A DNA stretch of 64,000 nt, taken from contig CALYLX010000098.1 in the NCBI GenBank assembly GCA_944990035.1, forward strand, positions 558,001 through 622,000, read 5' to 3'. This document shows, piece by piece, positions 43,190 to 56,192 of the stretch (positions are counted from its first letter, which is position 1; each line of letters opens with the position of its first letter). The translations under genes were made by a program, and so were the position numbers. The notes under the pieces were generated by a model, which did not search any database, was not told where the DNA came from, and saw only the letters and a list, made by a program, of their open reading frames with translations. The DNA is from Clitopilus passeckerianus (Eukaryota; Basidiomycota; Agaricomycetes; Agaricales; Entolomataceae).

Positions 43190-45120
43190 TTGAGCAACCT
43201 TATATCCGCTAGCTACTGTTCCCCTCCCCCCTCTTTGACGTCTCCACCAAGCCTACATCCGTCAAAAACACACCTTGCGTATCCCAGTGCATGAAATGGT
43301 TCCTGCCATGGACGAGGATTTATTTTGCTCATCTTGAATGGTTCCGGCCCCTTGTTCGTTTACATTGCGGCTCCCTACGCTCCTCAAACGCTGCTTTATT
43401 GGCATTGGTGTTGACCCACTCACGATAGTGGTGGTGATCTCCTTCTTGGGTCGAGCAGATGGTGAAGAGGAAGTGGAAGTGAAGGACAAAGTGGCAGACA
43501 GGCGGAGGTGGGAGGATGGAGCCTCTCGCCATCATCGCCCTCGTCCTCCAGAGGGTTCCATGTACAGTATTCCAGCTGTACGGGTGTCAGAGACGTGCCG
43601 GAGATCCTTATGTGCATGGTACGGAATAGGGGTTCCTCGACTTTTCCTTTTTCTTCTGCCGCTTCTTCATCTTCGTCTTCTTTCTCTTGATAACATCATC
43701 GGCCTCGCTCCTGTCCTCTGCGTTTTCCAATGTGGACAAAGAACAAAGGTCGGATGGGGGAGAACGCAGAGGAAATAATGGTCAGAGACCGAATAAGGAA
43801 TTGGAAAGCTCTTGACAGTTGACGTCTCGGGTTGAACAGCCGGGTCTGGGCCGAAAAGAGTGTGATGTTAGTTAGGTGTATAGGGAAGACAGAGGAACAA
43901 AGTAAAAAGTGGAAATGGCGAGAAACGAGAGAATCTCTTCGGGGTCAACATCTGAACCCGAATAAGGGATTGCAAAGAGCGAAGAGGCAGAATGTGTATC
44001 AAGAACAGAAATCCAAGCTAGGCTATGAACGTGATCAAAGCCACACTCAGACCAGGAACCTTCACCGTCGCAGCTGCTTCCCAATCTAACAATAGTCTGA
44101 GGGCGTTCCTCCCCACTCCTCTTCTTCCGCACTCATACCGTGGATGGCGGTCATCCCGAACCCCAACATGAACCCTGCTTCCTCGATGACTTCGCCGTAC
44201 GGTTGCAAGCAGCGGCATGAGAGGGCAGAAGTGGCCGAAGACTCGTTCTATTGAATATACAAGTAGAATTTAATCAGCACCAGATCTAAACGTGGGAGGC
44301 GGAGAGACGACACATACCACAGGGCACCAACTCCCAAACGTGGTCTTGCAGAAATATCTTCAGAACCAGCCAAGTCGGGGAAAGCACCGTTACGGCGCCC
44401 AGGATACGATGAATATGCAGTCATCCTTCCTTTCCTCCTTGTCATGTTTGCTGATATCCTTCGGAAATGTCTTTGGAAACAGCTCTGCTCGATGATGGCT
44501 CTCAAGAGCTCGCTCAGCCACACTGGACTGTGTTGTAGGTGGTGGGTTCGAATGGCGAGAGGAAGAAGAAGCGAGTGCAGTCCGGCGGGGTGGGAAGTAT
44601 AAAGTGTAGGGCGGAGGTAGAGGTGACCGAGAGGAGTGCGTAGAATGTGCCTATGCACGAGAGAGGGAGGGTTAGTGCGTTCGCTTTGAGAGTGAGAGCA
44701 ATGTAGACACGTACGTCCTGTAAACCAGGTCGATGATGACAAGGGTTGTGTAGGAAACTGGTGTTGCGCCAGTGGGAAGAGGGCCACTGACACTGTGTAG
44801 GAGGTTAGCTACAGTTTAGTACATGGGAGAGAAATAGCGGCGGGCGTTATACGAGTCCATTTTCATGCAGGATGACGACTGGTGTTAGATGAGACCTTGG
44901 TCTTGTACCGCTAGGAAGTGGAGGAACGCGGCCATTGTCGACCCAGAAATGATCTTGCCGCTTGGGAAGTTGGCGAAATAGAGTGTAAATTCACTTTCGG
45001 GGTGGGTGAAGGTCGTGGAGGCGGTATTAAGATGGCCGATGGCGATGGCGAAGAGGCCTTGAAGCTGAATTTTTGACGACGAAGAGAGCTCCTGAGTGTA
45101 CAATCCAGATATCTTCAATC
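43190..45120 (-). pseudogene. Relics of the unidentified minus-strand gene (unit C copy)
   Basis: Minus-strand fragments correspond to those of unit A: LTPVQLEYCTWNPLEDE near 43560-43600, CLQPYGEVIEEAGFMLGFG near 44200, SGPLPTGATPVSYTTLVIIDLVY near 44760, and a further 77-codon frame at 44885-45118 (with SEFTLYFANFPSGKIISGS). No continuous gene model was found. The last fragment is the best-preserved N-terminal part in the four copies. Confidence 0.35.
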
Positions 45121-45149
45121 AATTGTTCGTCTCTGCCAGTGGTTCGTCT

Positions 45150-47060
45150 GCTGATCCTTGCCTGCATTCATCCTTGCAGAATGGCGCGTGACTACTAGCG
45201 TTGAGCGTCGAAGTATGCATGCTCAGCTAGACCCCAAGCTTCAAGAGGACCGAGGAGGTGATTGGAACGAAGAGAAAGATACTCCGAGAAATTACCGGCC
45301 GTCCTCCTTTCTCAGATCCCTCCATCAACAACTCGAATATGGCGAAAACCTCAGTGGTCGTCCTAGCTACTCACTCTCTCAATCATAGCACCCTAAACTC
45401 TGAAGCCATTGGAAATGCCACCTCAAATACTCAAGAAATTGAACGACCACGCGTCTGATAAGATATCGACAGCTCTTCAGCGCCAAGTTCTGGCCTCGCA
45501 GACGAAGTTCAGTCAACGGAACGGTGCTTGAATGGTCCTAGAAAGGACCCGGATGGCGTTGGTGCTACCTGGAGAACCGACAAGGTGTTATATGGCTGTC
45601 ATACTCTCAACTGCCAGTGGCTTTCCAACATGACCTTCGTCTGTATTATGGTAGGGATACCTGGGATCTCTGTCGACACGTTCTGACTGCCTTTCAGGGG
45701 GAACGGTAGGCAATGATGTGCCCAACCGCCGACTCACATAAAACATTGTCTTCTCTACGCTGGGGAGTGTAGTACGTCTTCCCTAATAACTACGTGTTCA
45801 ACGTTCCTCACTCAAACGTATGCTCCTCAGAAACCTAAATACTTCACGCTTTGTCCTCGACTGTCGCCCAACACGCCTCGGGGTTAGCAGGTTGGTCGCC
45901 CGAGGAACCATCTTATCTATCTTCACTCACTAACTACCCAAGGACACCATAATGAACCAACTCATCGTTCCCTTCTCATGACATCACCCATCCCAATTGA
46001 GAGGGCGCACATCAGCTGCTGCTAGAATGCGTCTGAGGTGTGTGTCTTTCTCCTCCCTTTCTCTTCTCTTCTTTCCCTTCTCTTTCGTTCGCCTGCTCGT
46101 TCCTATCTCATAACGTTTATAGGTACACTCAATCCCACCCCACAACAGTAAATTTGGCCTAGCCCTAGTCGGGAAAATGGATCGTCTAGGAATGTCCGTC
46201 GGACGTCGACCTCACGCATACATCCAACATTATAGCCTTTTAGCCGCCCGAGCTTTTCAGTGCGAGGTGGTTAGGGATGGCCCGAGGAATGCCCCGAATG
46301 GGATTTCGGGGGTGTTGGGGACGGAGAGCGAGGGGGAGAAGGATGGTGTCGTTATGGTATGTGTGTGAATCCATCTACATGAAAGGAGTATGCTGATGCT
46401 GGTGGAACTAAAGGTTGAGTTGCACCGTTCTTCATAACCGACGAAGAGAATGGAGAGGTGGCAGATATGAAGAAGGCCACTGATCATGTTGAGCATCTTG
46501 CGAAGGTTGCGGGGAAGAAGCAGCGAGTTTTCGTCTCTCTGCTCTGTGGGGTCTCGATGATCTGAATGCTCACCGCTACGTATTGTGTTGGTATTGGATC
46601 CGATTTTGATGCTATAGGCGATACGCTAAGGGCTTGAAGGGCGGTGACAAGTATCCTGCGCTAGTGAGTCTCGGCTGTTCATCTTTTCATCTCCTCTATT
46701 CCCCCGTATCTCTCGCTCCCGCTCTTCCTCCCCCCTCATTTCTTCTCTTTTTCCCACCTCCCACCTCTGCCTCATTCTTCGTTCCCTCATCCCTCTTCCT
46801 TGACTGCTCCTTCGCCTCCTCCCGACCAACTTCCATATTTATTAATGAAAGCAATATGATATTAACTCACACCCCCGCAGATCGCAGACTTCGTCTCTCG
46901 GAACTGAACCACCCGCGAGCTCGGAGAGTTTACATGTGAAAATTTCTTGAGGGTGATTAGGGAGAGGGTGGCGCGTGAAATTAAGGAGGAGAATGAGGGA
47001 GTGATTCAAGAGGCTTATTGGGAGAGGAGGGGTTTGTGGATGTGGTTTGGATGGATGGGC
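45150..47060 (+). pseudogene. Decayed membrane dipeptidase (family M19), unit C copy
   Basis: This copy preserves an M19-type segment with MDRLGM (about 46177), a block ending in KDGVVM before a splice donor (46356), and an APFFITDEENGEVADMKK block at 46424. The donor after the next exon is changed (CAGCGAG instead of CAGTGAG, near 46522). The GIGSDFD block at about 46590 is followed by disrupted frames. The region 45180-45400 repeats 17700-17890 of unit A nearly exactly. Confidence 0.6.
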
Positions 47061-47769
47061 TAAGGATGGATGAATGGATGAATTATGGGTTTCTACTTCT
47101 ATTCATCAAAAGTGTGCTATATCAAAAGTTATGCCCCATCTCGTTTGCTTGCTTTATCATCTATCTAATATGATATGACACGTTCTCAGCCAACCCGGCG
47201 TGCCTTTGGCCGGATTCTTAGCTCGATGCCTGGAGTTCAAGATACACGCGGACGTGACATCAACAGGAAGACGAACATGCGAAAGAAAGACGATCAGCAG
47301 CGTATATGATACCCCCAACATGTCTATTTTACTGTACAACCAAATCTATGTTGAACCTTGTGGTGGGCGAGGTTAACTAAGTAAGGTGTGGGGCCAAGTT
47401 AGCCAAAGTCGACTGTCAAGTGGCGATTGGGCCCATTATCAGGAGTTCAAGGTGAGGCTACCACAGACTGTGGCGGTGCAGAGTGGTCGGTAAACTCTTG
47501 CTCACTCTTCTTTTTTTGTTGTCGTCCTGTTGTTTTGGGTTTGCAATTTGACATAAAGTCTTGATCAAGCTCAGCAGCGCAGTTAATATGCAGAGACCTC
47601 CTCGAATCGATAAATCGACGTTACCCTCTACCAGCTCGTATGATCGTTCCGAATCCGTCAAGTGAGATTCCAAATTTCGGGGTTTTTGGAAGGGCCAATG
47701 ACTGAGGTCTTGACGGCGATGCAGAGTAGATATTCGGCGGCATAGCTATGACAAGCGCCTTGTGTCCTT
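47061..47769. other. Intergenic region between unit C and NLR-D
   Basis: No gene recognised. Weak minus-strand frames (47157-47339, 47458-47673) are not repeated in other units. This stretch seems specific to the C-D junction. Confidence 0.4.
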
Positions 47770-47783
47770 CACAGCAGTTTGAC
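47770..47783 (+). promoter_or_regulatory. Conserved upstream box, NLR-D
   Basis: CACAGCAGTTTGAC, identical to the box before B, ends 163 bp before the NLR-D start. A probable 5'-UTR intron (donor GTAAGT at 47878) follows. Confidence 0.45.
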
Positions 47784-47945
47784 AGGCGCCTAAGCTGTAT
47801 ACCACATGACAGTGGCCAAGCACTGGCAAGCAGAGGTTCCTTCGTCTCGTCTACGTTCATTCAGCAGGCTAGCTTCGTAAGTCCGAGTTATACTGTGCGG
47901 CGTCGACCAAAGCTGACCTTGGAATGCTCTCATAAAGCCTCAAGC

Positions 47946-50900
47946 ATGTTCTATTCACTGCTGATTGGCGCAATCGCGCTCGCAGTGGGATGGCTCTGCT
48001 GGAGATGCCGACAGCGCCTAGCTGGGCAAGGACAACTACCACCGTTGAACCCCACAAACGAAACTGGTGGGTCTGGTTTAAATCCTGCCAACGAAGAGAT
48101 CTCTGCAGAGCTACGAGCTGCCAGGGAGATTTCCGATCGGAGCCAACAGCCAAAGGGGTCTCCAGATTTAGACCGGCGCATCCTGCATGAATACCCGTGG
48201 GCGTTGTATAAGGACCTACCACCTGCGATGAAGGAAGGGATGGAACTAAGTGTGCTGAGGAATCTACTCCGGAATTCCGATAATGTTTCGTACGACGCAT
48301 GTTCAACATGCCTACACAATCACGAAGATGTTCGGGCGCTTCTTTTGGAGGGTTGGGAGAAGGGGACGTTTGAAGCTTTGCGCACCAACTGTAAGTACTT
48401 CTCTGCGATGCTTTGACGACTCGGACCGATCCATGATATTCCTTTAGCGACCTTTCTTTTGCTAGGCAACACCATAGACGAGAGCAAGAACGACGGTAAA
48501 ATTGGAGGACGAGCCGGCAAGAATAACGAAGACGAAGAAAACCGAAGGATAAACACCGAATTTCTGCCCCCAGCGAGATGGTACAAGGGGGAAAGGAAGT
48601 CAACATCTACGGCGGCAATGTTTATAATATCGCGGGAGACGTCTGGCGAGTTACTTGTAAGCCAATTCGATTCAGTCACCTACGAAGTACACTGACAACT
48701 GGTCAATTTCAGATTCCAGTGAGCACTCTGTCTCCTCATCTCCCTTCTCACCACATAGCTGAACTCGATACAGGTAATAACCATCGCGTGGCCGAATGGT
48801 TTTTTCCCATTGACTATCGAGTCACGCACAACGAGATTTCCCAGAAACGGTCCAAGAACACTGGCGGGTGGTTGCTTCGCTCGAAGACGTATCGCGAATG
48901 GTGCGCATCCCCGCAGCAAAGACTCATGTGGTGTCCTGGTATACGTATGTGTTCCTATGTCTAATACCAGACACCATCCTAATAACTTCATCATAGCTGG
49001 CGTTGGTAAAACGGTCATGGCGTAGGTTCCATTGCATTGGAGTCTATTTTATCCAACCAACTCGTGAATTTTCAGTTCCCTCGTTGTGGATAACCTACGG
49101 ACCTTTGACGGTTCCCAAACCTTCGTCAGCGCCATCTACTTCAACTACAAGCTCCGAGATCGGCAAAGCAAACTGGCTATCCTCGAGGCCGTTTGCAGGC
49201 AGAGCTTCGAATTCCGTCAACAATCCGTCCTGAAAGACCTGTACGACTCGCATGCGGGGCAGAGGTCACGACCTACAGAGGATGAGCTCCGATCAACTCT
49301 GCAAGCTGCCTTCCAGGCCTATCAACATTGCTACCTTGTTCTGGATGCGCTTGACGAATATACCGCACACTATAGCGACAAACAGGCTCGCGATATCATC
49401 GAAACCATTCTATCGCTCAGAGAGAACGTCAAGCTCCTCATAACCTCTCGCGTTCTTGGAGAGATGAAGGCGACATTTGAGGAATTTGGAGCTAGCAGAG
49501 AGGATATAATTGTGGACAATAACGACGTGAGGGCATACCTAGTGGAAAGGGTTGACGTTCTAAAATCCAAACTCGACTTTGGGGTATCAGACGAGTTTTC
49601 CAAGCTCATCGTTGACAAGGTCATACAGGCTGCGAAAGGACGGTAAGCTGTTCCTCGCTTTCCTTCCTTTTTAAGATCTGATGGCCTATCAGGTTTCTCG
49701 TCGCAGAACTGGACATGAATTTACTAGCCGACCAGCTTAATCTCGGAGATCTTGAAGATGCACTCGAAAACCTGCCCAACGAAATCGACGAAACGTACAC
49801 GCGAGTCATGGAGCTCATCAAAACCTATTCTAGACCTCAAAGGGACCTTGCGATGAAGGCGTTGATGTGGGTTGCTTATGCATGTCGACCTCTCTCCGTT
49901 CGGGAACTCCAACATGCACTGGCCACAAAACACGGCAGGGAGGAGACGCATAAATATGTTACCCCGCTATCAACAATCACGGGTTTCTGTGCCGGACTTA
50001 TTGTTGTGCAATTTAAAGGATGGCACTATGGTTCTGATGATGAGAGGAAAGTACGATTCGTTCGTGAGTAGTGCATTCATGTGATCCGAGCGCATAGACT
50101 AACATCTGCATGACCAGACTTCACAACTCAAGAGTTCTTTGAGGAGTCCCAATCAAAATACTTCATCGAAGCTCACAGCGAGATGCAATCAACGTGCATA
50201 GAATACCTCTCAATCATGGGCAATCATATTCTTCCAGCCCGCTTTACCTGGAGCCCTTACCCCTCTGTACGAAAATCCCACCTTCCTTTCTATGACTATG
50301 CGGCATTGAATTGGGGGCACCATGCAAATGCACACCATGAGTCCCTCCTCGGGGTACTTGGATTCCTACAAAGGAATGATCAACCCGTATTGCTCAGCTG
50401 CAACTATATACTGGCGAAATGGGAGGATGAGATGACAGAAGAGGATAGGCCTGGCATATTTCTGGCAGCATATCATGATCAAGCCAATGCATTATCAGTG
50501 CTATTAGATGGCACGGGCAACCTTCCCCTCACGGTGTCGCAAAGGACGCCATTGCATATCGCAGCCATTGCCGGGCGGACAAACACTCTGAAGCAGATGC
50601 TGGAGTGGTCGAGATCCCGCCATAGCAGTGATGTTCCCCCGGGATCCAGGATAGAAAATAGAGAGGATGCCCGAGGGAGGAAACCTATCAGCTATGCGGC
50701 TGAGTACTGCCAGGAATCCACGGCCAAGATGCTCATTGAGCATGGAGGTGTGGAGGTGGACTCGAAGGACAACTATGGCCGAGCCCCCATTTCATATGCG
50801 GCACAGTGGGGCCAAAAGTCAACTATCAAGCTCCTCCTTGAACATGGAGGCGTCGAGGTCGGCTCAGAGGACAACTACGGCCAGACTCCATTCTCATACG

Positions 50901-51631
50901 CGGCTCAGTGGGGCTGGGAGTCAGTCATCAAGCTTCTCCTTGGGCATGGCGGCATCGAGGTGGACGCGAAGGACAACACTGGTCGGACTCCTTTTGCACA
51001 TGCGGCTAGATTGGGCCATGAGTCAGTCATGAAGCTCCTCCTTGAGCATGGAGGTGTTGAGGTAGGCTTGAAGGATAACGGTGGCCGGACCCCCTTTTCA
51101 TATGCGGCCGAGCATGGCTTGGAGTCAACAATCAAGCTCCTCTTTCACCACAGAGGCATTGAGGTAGACTCGAAGGACAACCATGGTCGGACTCCCTTTT
51201 CATATGCGGCCGAAAGGGGTCAGGAGTCAGTCATGAAGCACCTCCTTGAGCACGGTGGCGTCGAGGTGGACTCCAGGGATAACAACGGCCGGACTCCCTT
51301 CTCATACGCGGCCCAGAGTGGTAACGAGTCCCTCGTCCAGCTACTTCTTGATCATGGAGGTATCCAAGTGACTACCCATGATAACGCCGGACGTAGCCCG
51401 CTTTCTTGGGCCTGCAATGGTGATAATTGGTATCCGGGTGAACATGTCCTAGCCACGATCCAGCTCATCCTTGGACAAGAAGGTGTTGATGTGAATTTGC
51501 CGGATAACGAGGGCAGGACTGCACTTTATTATGCACAGCAAGGAGTCAGGAGATATGGAGCCTACAAGCCGCAGCAAGTTGTTGATATGTTGAAGGCAAA
51601 CGGGGCCGTTGAAATGCCCGTCGAAGAGTAG
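47946..51631 (+). CDS. NLR-D: divergent NACHT-ankyrin receptor with an N-terminal frameshift
   Basis: Exons: 47946-48390, 48448-48659, 48713-48718, 48774-48944, 48997-49021, 49076-49642, 49693-50063 and 50118-51631. The membrane segment (MFYSLLIGAIALAVGWLCW) and N-terminal domain are present. The intron that separates exons 2 and 3 in the other copies is missing. The frame from exon 1 and the frame carrying GGNVYNIAGDVWRVT differ by one base, and a CCCCC run at 48567-48571 is a likely site. NACHT (Walker A GIPGVGKT, Walker B VLDALDE) and about 8 ankyrin repeats are open to the stop. Either the gene is broken, or the base is a sequence error, or translation starts at ATG 48578 without the membrane domain. 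The repeats use HGGVEVD where A-C use HGGVDVD, so D is the oldest or most diverged copy. Confidence 0.75.
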
Positions 51632-51939
51632 TCACGGAGTTCTCTCGAGCAGGATAATGCAGTTGATGCAGCATCTACTACATAAGGATCCGGATAGTCA
51701 CAGCTATTGTATAGGTACCAACTACACGCCAAATATATACATTTGACATTGTCGATATTCTCTTATTATGTTCGGTATGCGCCCAAGACATTTATCTCTA
51801 TCCAAAAACATGGGAGGATGTATCAGTCTTCAGTCGAGTAACCTCGCACTCCAGTTCTTCACACTTCCTCCCACTATCCATGACTACCGTCCCAGTCCTC
51901 CGAGGCCCCTTCTAAACCAAACCTATTGAAAACACCCCC

Positions 51940-53760
51940 GACATATCCTCACACATGAACTGGTTCCTGCCATAGATTAATCGAAATTTCGTCCTTCCTT
52001 CCTGATCTTCCTCCAGGGTTCCGAGACTCTTCCTCGACATTGAGACGATGATGACTTCCTTCGTTGACTTTGGAAGGGAAGGCTGAGGAGACGAAATAGG
52101 AAGCCGCCATCTCCCTACACCGCACCTCGCCCAGGGTGTTCCATGTCCATATTTCGGCTGTATGGGTGCTGGGGACGTATGGTATTGGATCCGTGGTGCT
52201 CACGTGCTGCTGCTTCGGCTTCGTGTTCTGTCTCATGTGAAGTTGTTGAGGGCTATTCGTTCATTGACGACGGCATCTGCCCCTCGCTCCTTCGCGTCTG
52301 AATCTTTCAACTATAAGAGAATGAAATCGGAGCGAGGGGAGAAAGGTAGCGGCCAGACTGCCCAGAGGCTGTATACGGCTGTGGAGAGGCATCCCGAGAG
52401 GAGTTGGGATATCATATCTAGATTGGGAACGGTTAGAAGTTGATCGACATGTACGGAAGATAGAAGTCAAAACGGTAGAAATCCGGGAAACGAGAGCAGG
52501 TGCAGAAAGCGGAAACGTAACGATAAAGCGAAAGAGTGGCATCAAGAATAAACACCAAGCAAAGAAACAAGAACACGAATACGAGACAACTTGCCTTCCA
52601 GCAACCTCAGGTCTTGCAGCGGCTTGCCAATGTAACACCAGTGTGAGGCTGCATTTCTCCCTCCCCTCTCCTCCTCCAAGCCAAATTCGCCCGTACAAAT
52701 GCCCAGTATATCGGCTGTCGCCCTCTCATATCCCTCCTCTGTTTGGTTTTGCTGGGTTGCGTAGGGTTTCTGCGCCGCCACAAAAACATTGGCATAGTGC
52801 GGATGCCGATGATATCATTACGCAAACCACTTAGAGAAATCTAAGGTAGTCTCCTCGTCCTTACTCTTCAGCTCTACTTCGTTGCCCGAATTGTAGTGGG
52901 TGGAGAGGCATGGGAGGTAGGTTTGGTTGAAGTCGTTTGGAGAAGTGCGAGAAGCAGAGGGAAGAGCGAAGGAGGGGACGGGCTGGGACTGGTTCTTTTT
53001 GGGAGAAGATGTATCTCTGATCTCTATGAAAACAAGAATATGGAATGAGAACGGAGGATGGAAAGAGGAGGAAAGAAGGAACATACCCTGCCCGAATTCG
53101 CGAAGGTAATCACTCAGGGATATGTGAAGATAATCTCCAAGCTAGTTGAGTGGAGGGAAGGGGAGCTATGACGCCCATTGACCAGGAAAGGATGGCTACG
53201 ACGGCATCCTTGGATCTCGAGTCCTCCTCTTCATGCTTTCTTTGGCAGCGGCGGCAGAGTTGACATGCCGTCCGTGTGCAATGGTCTTCGAAATTCGCAC
53301 AAATTCGATAACGGCTGACATAGAATCACCCTGCCACTCTGCATTCAAGCGATCGCTAGTGAAGTGGCCTGTATTGCGGGTGGTGGGCTCGGAGGGCAAG
53401 AGAAGGGAGGTCGGAGGGTAGTCCATTTCTGTCAGGAGTAATTACGATTGATTAGTTGTTTTGAAGAGACGGGGGAAAAGAGGAGAGGAGACGTACTGCT
53501 TGTCGCTCCAGATCCGTATAGGATAATGAGTATTTTGTAGGAACGGAATGTTCATGTTAACGTTGAACGTGCACCGTTGGACTGTTAATTGACTTGTTGC
53601 GTGCGAGGTCGCGAAATGGGATGGGAGTTTGGGTTGACGTCATAGGATCCTCGAGCTTATTGGATCTTTGAAGACGACGAGACACGGTAGCAAGTACCTC
53701 CCATCTCACTTCGCACTCGTTCGTCCCCCGACCCCGAGCTTCCATTATCCCAGCTCGTCG
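51940..53760 (-). pseudogene. Relics of the unidentified minus-strand gene (unit D copy)
   Basis: Minus-strand fragments align with units A to C: AEIWTWNTLGEVRCRE near 52110-52160 (cf. EYHTWNPLEDEWRRRE), LWQEPVHV at the end (51958), a frame near 52600-52780 with YIGKPLQDLRLL (cf. EIGKQLQEWRFL in A), and PPTSLLLPSEPTT near 53380-53410 (cf. PRSSLLPPSEP in B). The gene is not reconstructable by eye. Confidence 0.35.
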
Positions 53761-53779
53761 GATCCTTGTTTATCTTCAT

Positions 53780-55650
53780 AGCCGCAGAATGGCTCCATGG
53801 GAGTATGTGCGAGTACGAGTGTTGGAGTAAACAGGTTCGTCTTGACTGAGGACCCAAGAGAGGTGCAAGGTGTGAGGAGACAGATACTCCGATATTTCAC
53901 CGGCGCCGACTCCTTTCTCCTTTCAAACCTTTGCTGCTTGCAAACCAACTTGATGCCTTCTCGGATACTAAGTATTCCTCCTTCGAATTTGTGCCGGGTA
54001 TCGCAGCTACTCAACATTCTCAATCGAAAAATGAGGCGCCTTTATGCCTGAAGCTATCAGCAATACCATCTCCGCATCTCTGGTCTTCGAGAAACTCGAA
54101 CATACGACTCGGACGCCAAATCTTCGAAGGGACGGCCTTTAGGCACTGGCCTTGTAGCGTAGTCAATGGCGCAAATTAACTCGGATGCTCTTAGAAGAGA
54201 GCTGGATGCGGTGTGTGCTACAAGAAGAACTAACAAGGAATTGAATGACTTACTTCTGTTTCTAGCATCAGCGACCATACGCGACGTGCTAAACAATCGA
54301 GCACCACCTACGACTTTATCGTGGTAGGAAGTATGCCTGATATTTACCAACATGCTCTGATTGCCTTTCAGGAGGAACAGGAAGCAATATCGCTACCTAC
54401 CAATTTGCGGAAAACGGGTATTTTCTCTCTACTACTTGTTCTCGAAAACGAGCCCCGGGACTGTTGTACGTGTTCTCTAACGCCTATGCATTCCTCACTT
54501 ACACGGATGTACACCAGAAATCGGGGTAGTATTGGAGGTCGCAGTTCCATTTTTTCGTCACGACCATACCCAGACCAGATGGAATACTGGTCGAGAGGTA
54601 GGTTAGTCACTCGGGAAACTGTCTCATCTATATTAACTCACTACCCACAGAGGCACACTCGAATAATTCGACGTTTCTCAACAACTAATCAACAAATGCC
54701 CTTCTACTTTCTCGCTCTCGCCCTCCTCCAGTGACATCACGTGCTCCATCCAACACAAACAAATTGCCTCTCCCGAGTGCAGAGGGCAGACGTCAGCTAA
54801 TGAATAGTTTGGCGACGTTGAGGCCTGAGGATGTATTATGAATTGGGGCCAATGCGCTTGAGGATTAGTACCTGGTAGGGAGACGTCGGCGGCACTGGCA
54901 GGCCAGGCCGCGTAGGCTGTCAACTTGAATGAGATGTATGTCGCGTTCCCTATCCTATCCCCTTCATCGTAAATATGTTAATATGTTCCACCTACGCTCG
55001 CAGGGCATTCGATGATTGTCGACCTCTCCCGTACGTCCGACCTTATTGGGGGTTTCGCTCTCAATTTCTCTACGCCCCCGTGATCCGGAGCCATTCGAGT
55101 GCGAGGGGTGTCATGAATGGGTCGAAGATTGTGTCAGAAGGGATTTGGATACGTCTGGTCTGAGGGTGGATGGAGACGTGATGAAGGATGGAGACGTGCT
55201 ATGGTCAACTTTGCACCGTTCTTCATCGCGGATGAAGAGGGTGGGGAGGTGGAGGATGTGAATAAGTTTGCTGATCTTGTTAAGCATATTTCAGAAGCTG
55301 CGAGGAAGTAGCAGTGAGTTCTCGGCTTGCGTCTCTGCCTTGTGTTCTGACCCAAAAACCGATATTGGTGTTGGATCCGACTTTGCTGGTATAGGTGATG
55401 TTCAACGAGTTTGGAGGATGTTAGCAACTACCCTGCGTTGGTGAGTCCTTGTCTTCCTCATCCTCCTCCTCCCTCTCCCGCGTTCCCTCCCAGTCGTCTC
55501 CCACCTCCCACCTTCACTCCTCTGCCACTCTCTTGAATTGAACAAGTACTGAAGCATCTCACCCCTAATAGATAGCAGAACTAATCTCCCGGAACTGGAT
55601 AGCCCCCGAGCTTTCAGGAATGATGGATGGGAATCTCTTGTGATTGTTCA
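53780..55650 (+). pseudogene. Decayed membrane dipeptidase (family M19), unit D copy
   Basis: It retains the VIRSHSSARGV block (about 55083-55115; Ser-His-Ser-Ser-Ala-Arg is typical of M19 dipeptidases) and VNFAPFFIADEEGGEVED (about 55203-55258). A stop (TAG, about 55309) follows before the usual splice donor, then GIGSDFAG and LEDVSNYPAL lie near 55363-55438. This copy best confirms the family assignment of the four relics. It is inactive by stop and frameshift. Confidence 0.65.
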
Positions 55651-56005
55651 CGTGCGGAGGGGGATGCTTGTGAAATTCGGGCGGAGGAGGGGAAGCTGAA
55701 GCAGGAGGTGTGTTGGAAGAGGCGGGATTTGTGGGTGTATGACGGACGGAGGATGAACGGACGGACGGATTTCATCTCTTATTTTCATAAGGAACGTCTT
55801 GATAAATTATATATTTCACAAGTATCTTTGTATTCTACTTTGGTCGTGCATAATGGTAAGAACATTCAATTATACCATCGAGTTGCCCAGAACAGCCGCA
55901 GTCTAAGGATAATTACAGATTCTCTTGAATTGTACATATCGACTTCAAGCAACTACAATTGATTCCGTCGCGCGGAAATCAAGACAGCCGATCATGGGTG
56001 CTTTT
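55651..56005. other. Region between the unit D dipeptidase relic and NLR-E
   Basis: It matches the corresponding stretch before NLR-B (19330-19596), including the TTGTACAT-type and GACTTCAAG segments, so B and E share upstream ancestry. No gene seen. Confidence 0.45.
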
Positions 56006-56019
56006 CACAGCAGTTCAAC
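56006..56019 (+). promoter_or_regulatory. Conserved upstream box, NLR-E
   Basis: CACAGCAGTTCAAC, two bases different from the B and D boxes, ends 174 bp before the NLR-E start. It is followed by the same CACACCCACACAC run as in B. Confidence 0.4.
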
Positions 56020-56192
56020 CTGCACACCCACACACACCCATACACCCGAAACAAGCGCCTACACCCTGTCGCATGGCAGTGGCAGCCGCCACGTTTACCA
56101 TTCACTCTCAGCTTGTTGGTTTTGTGAGTCTGCGCTATATTCCTCGTACACGATTCAAGACCTGACTGAACTTCTCCCAAGGACCGTCAAGC

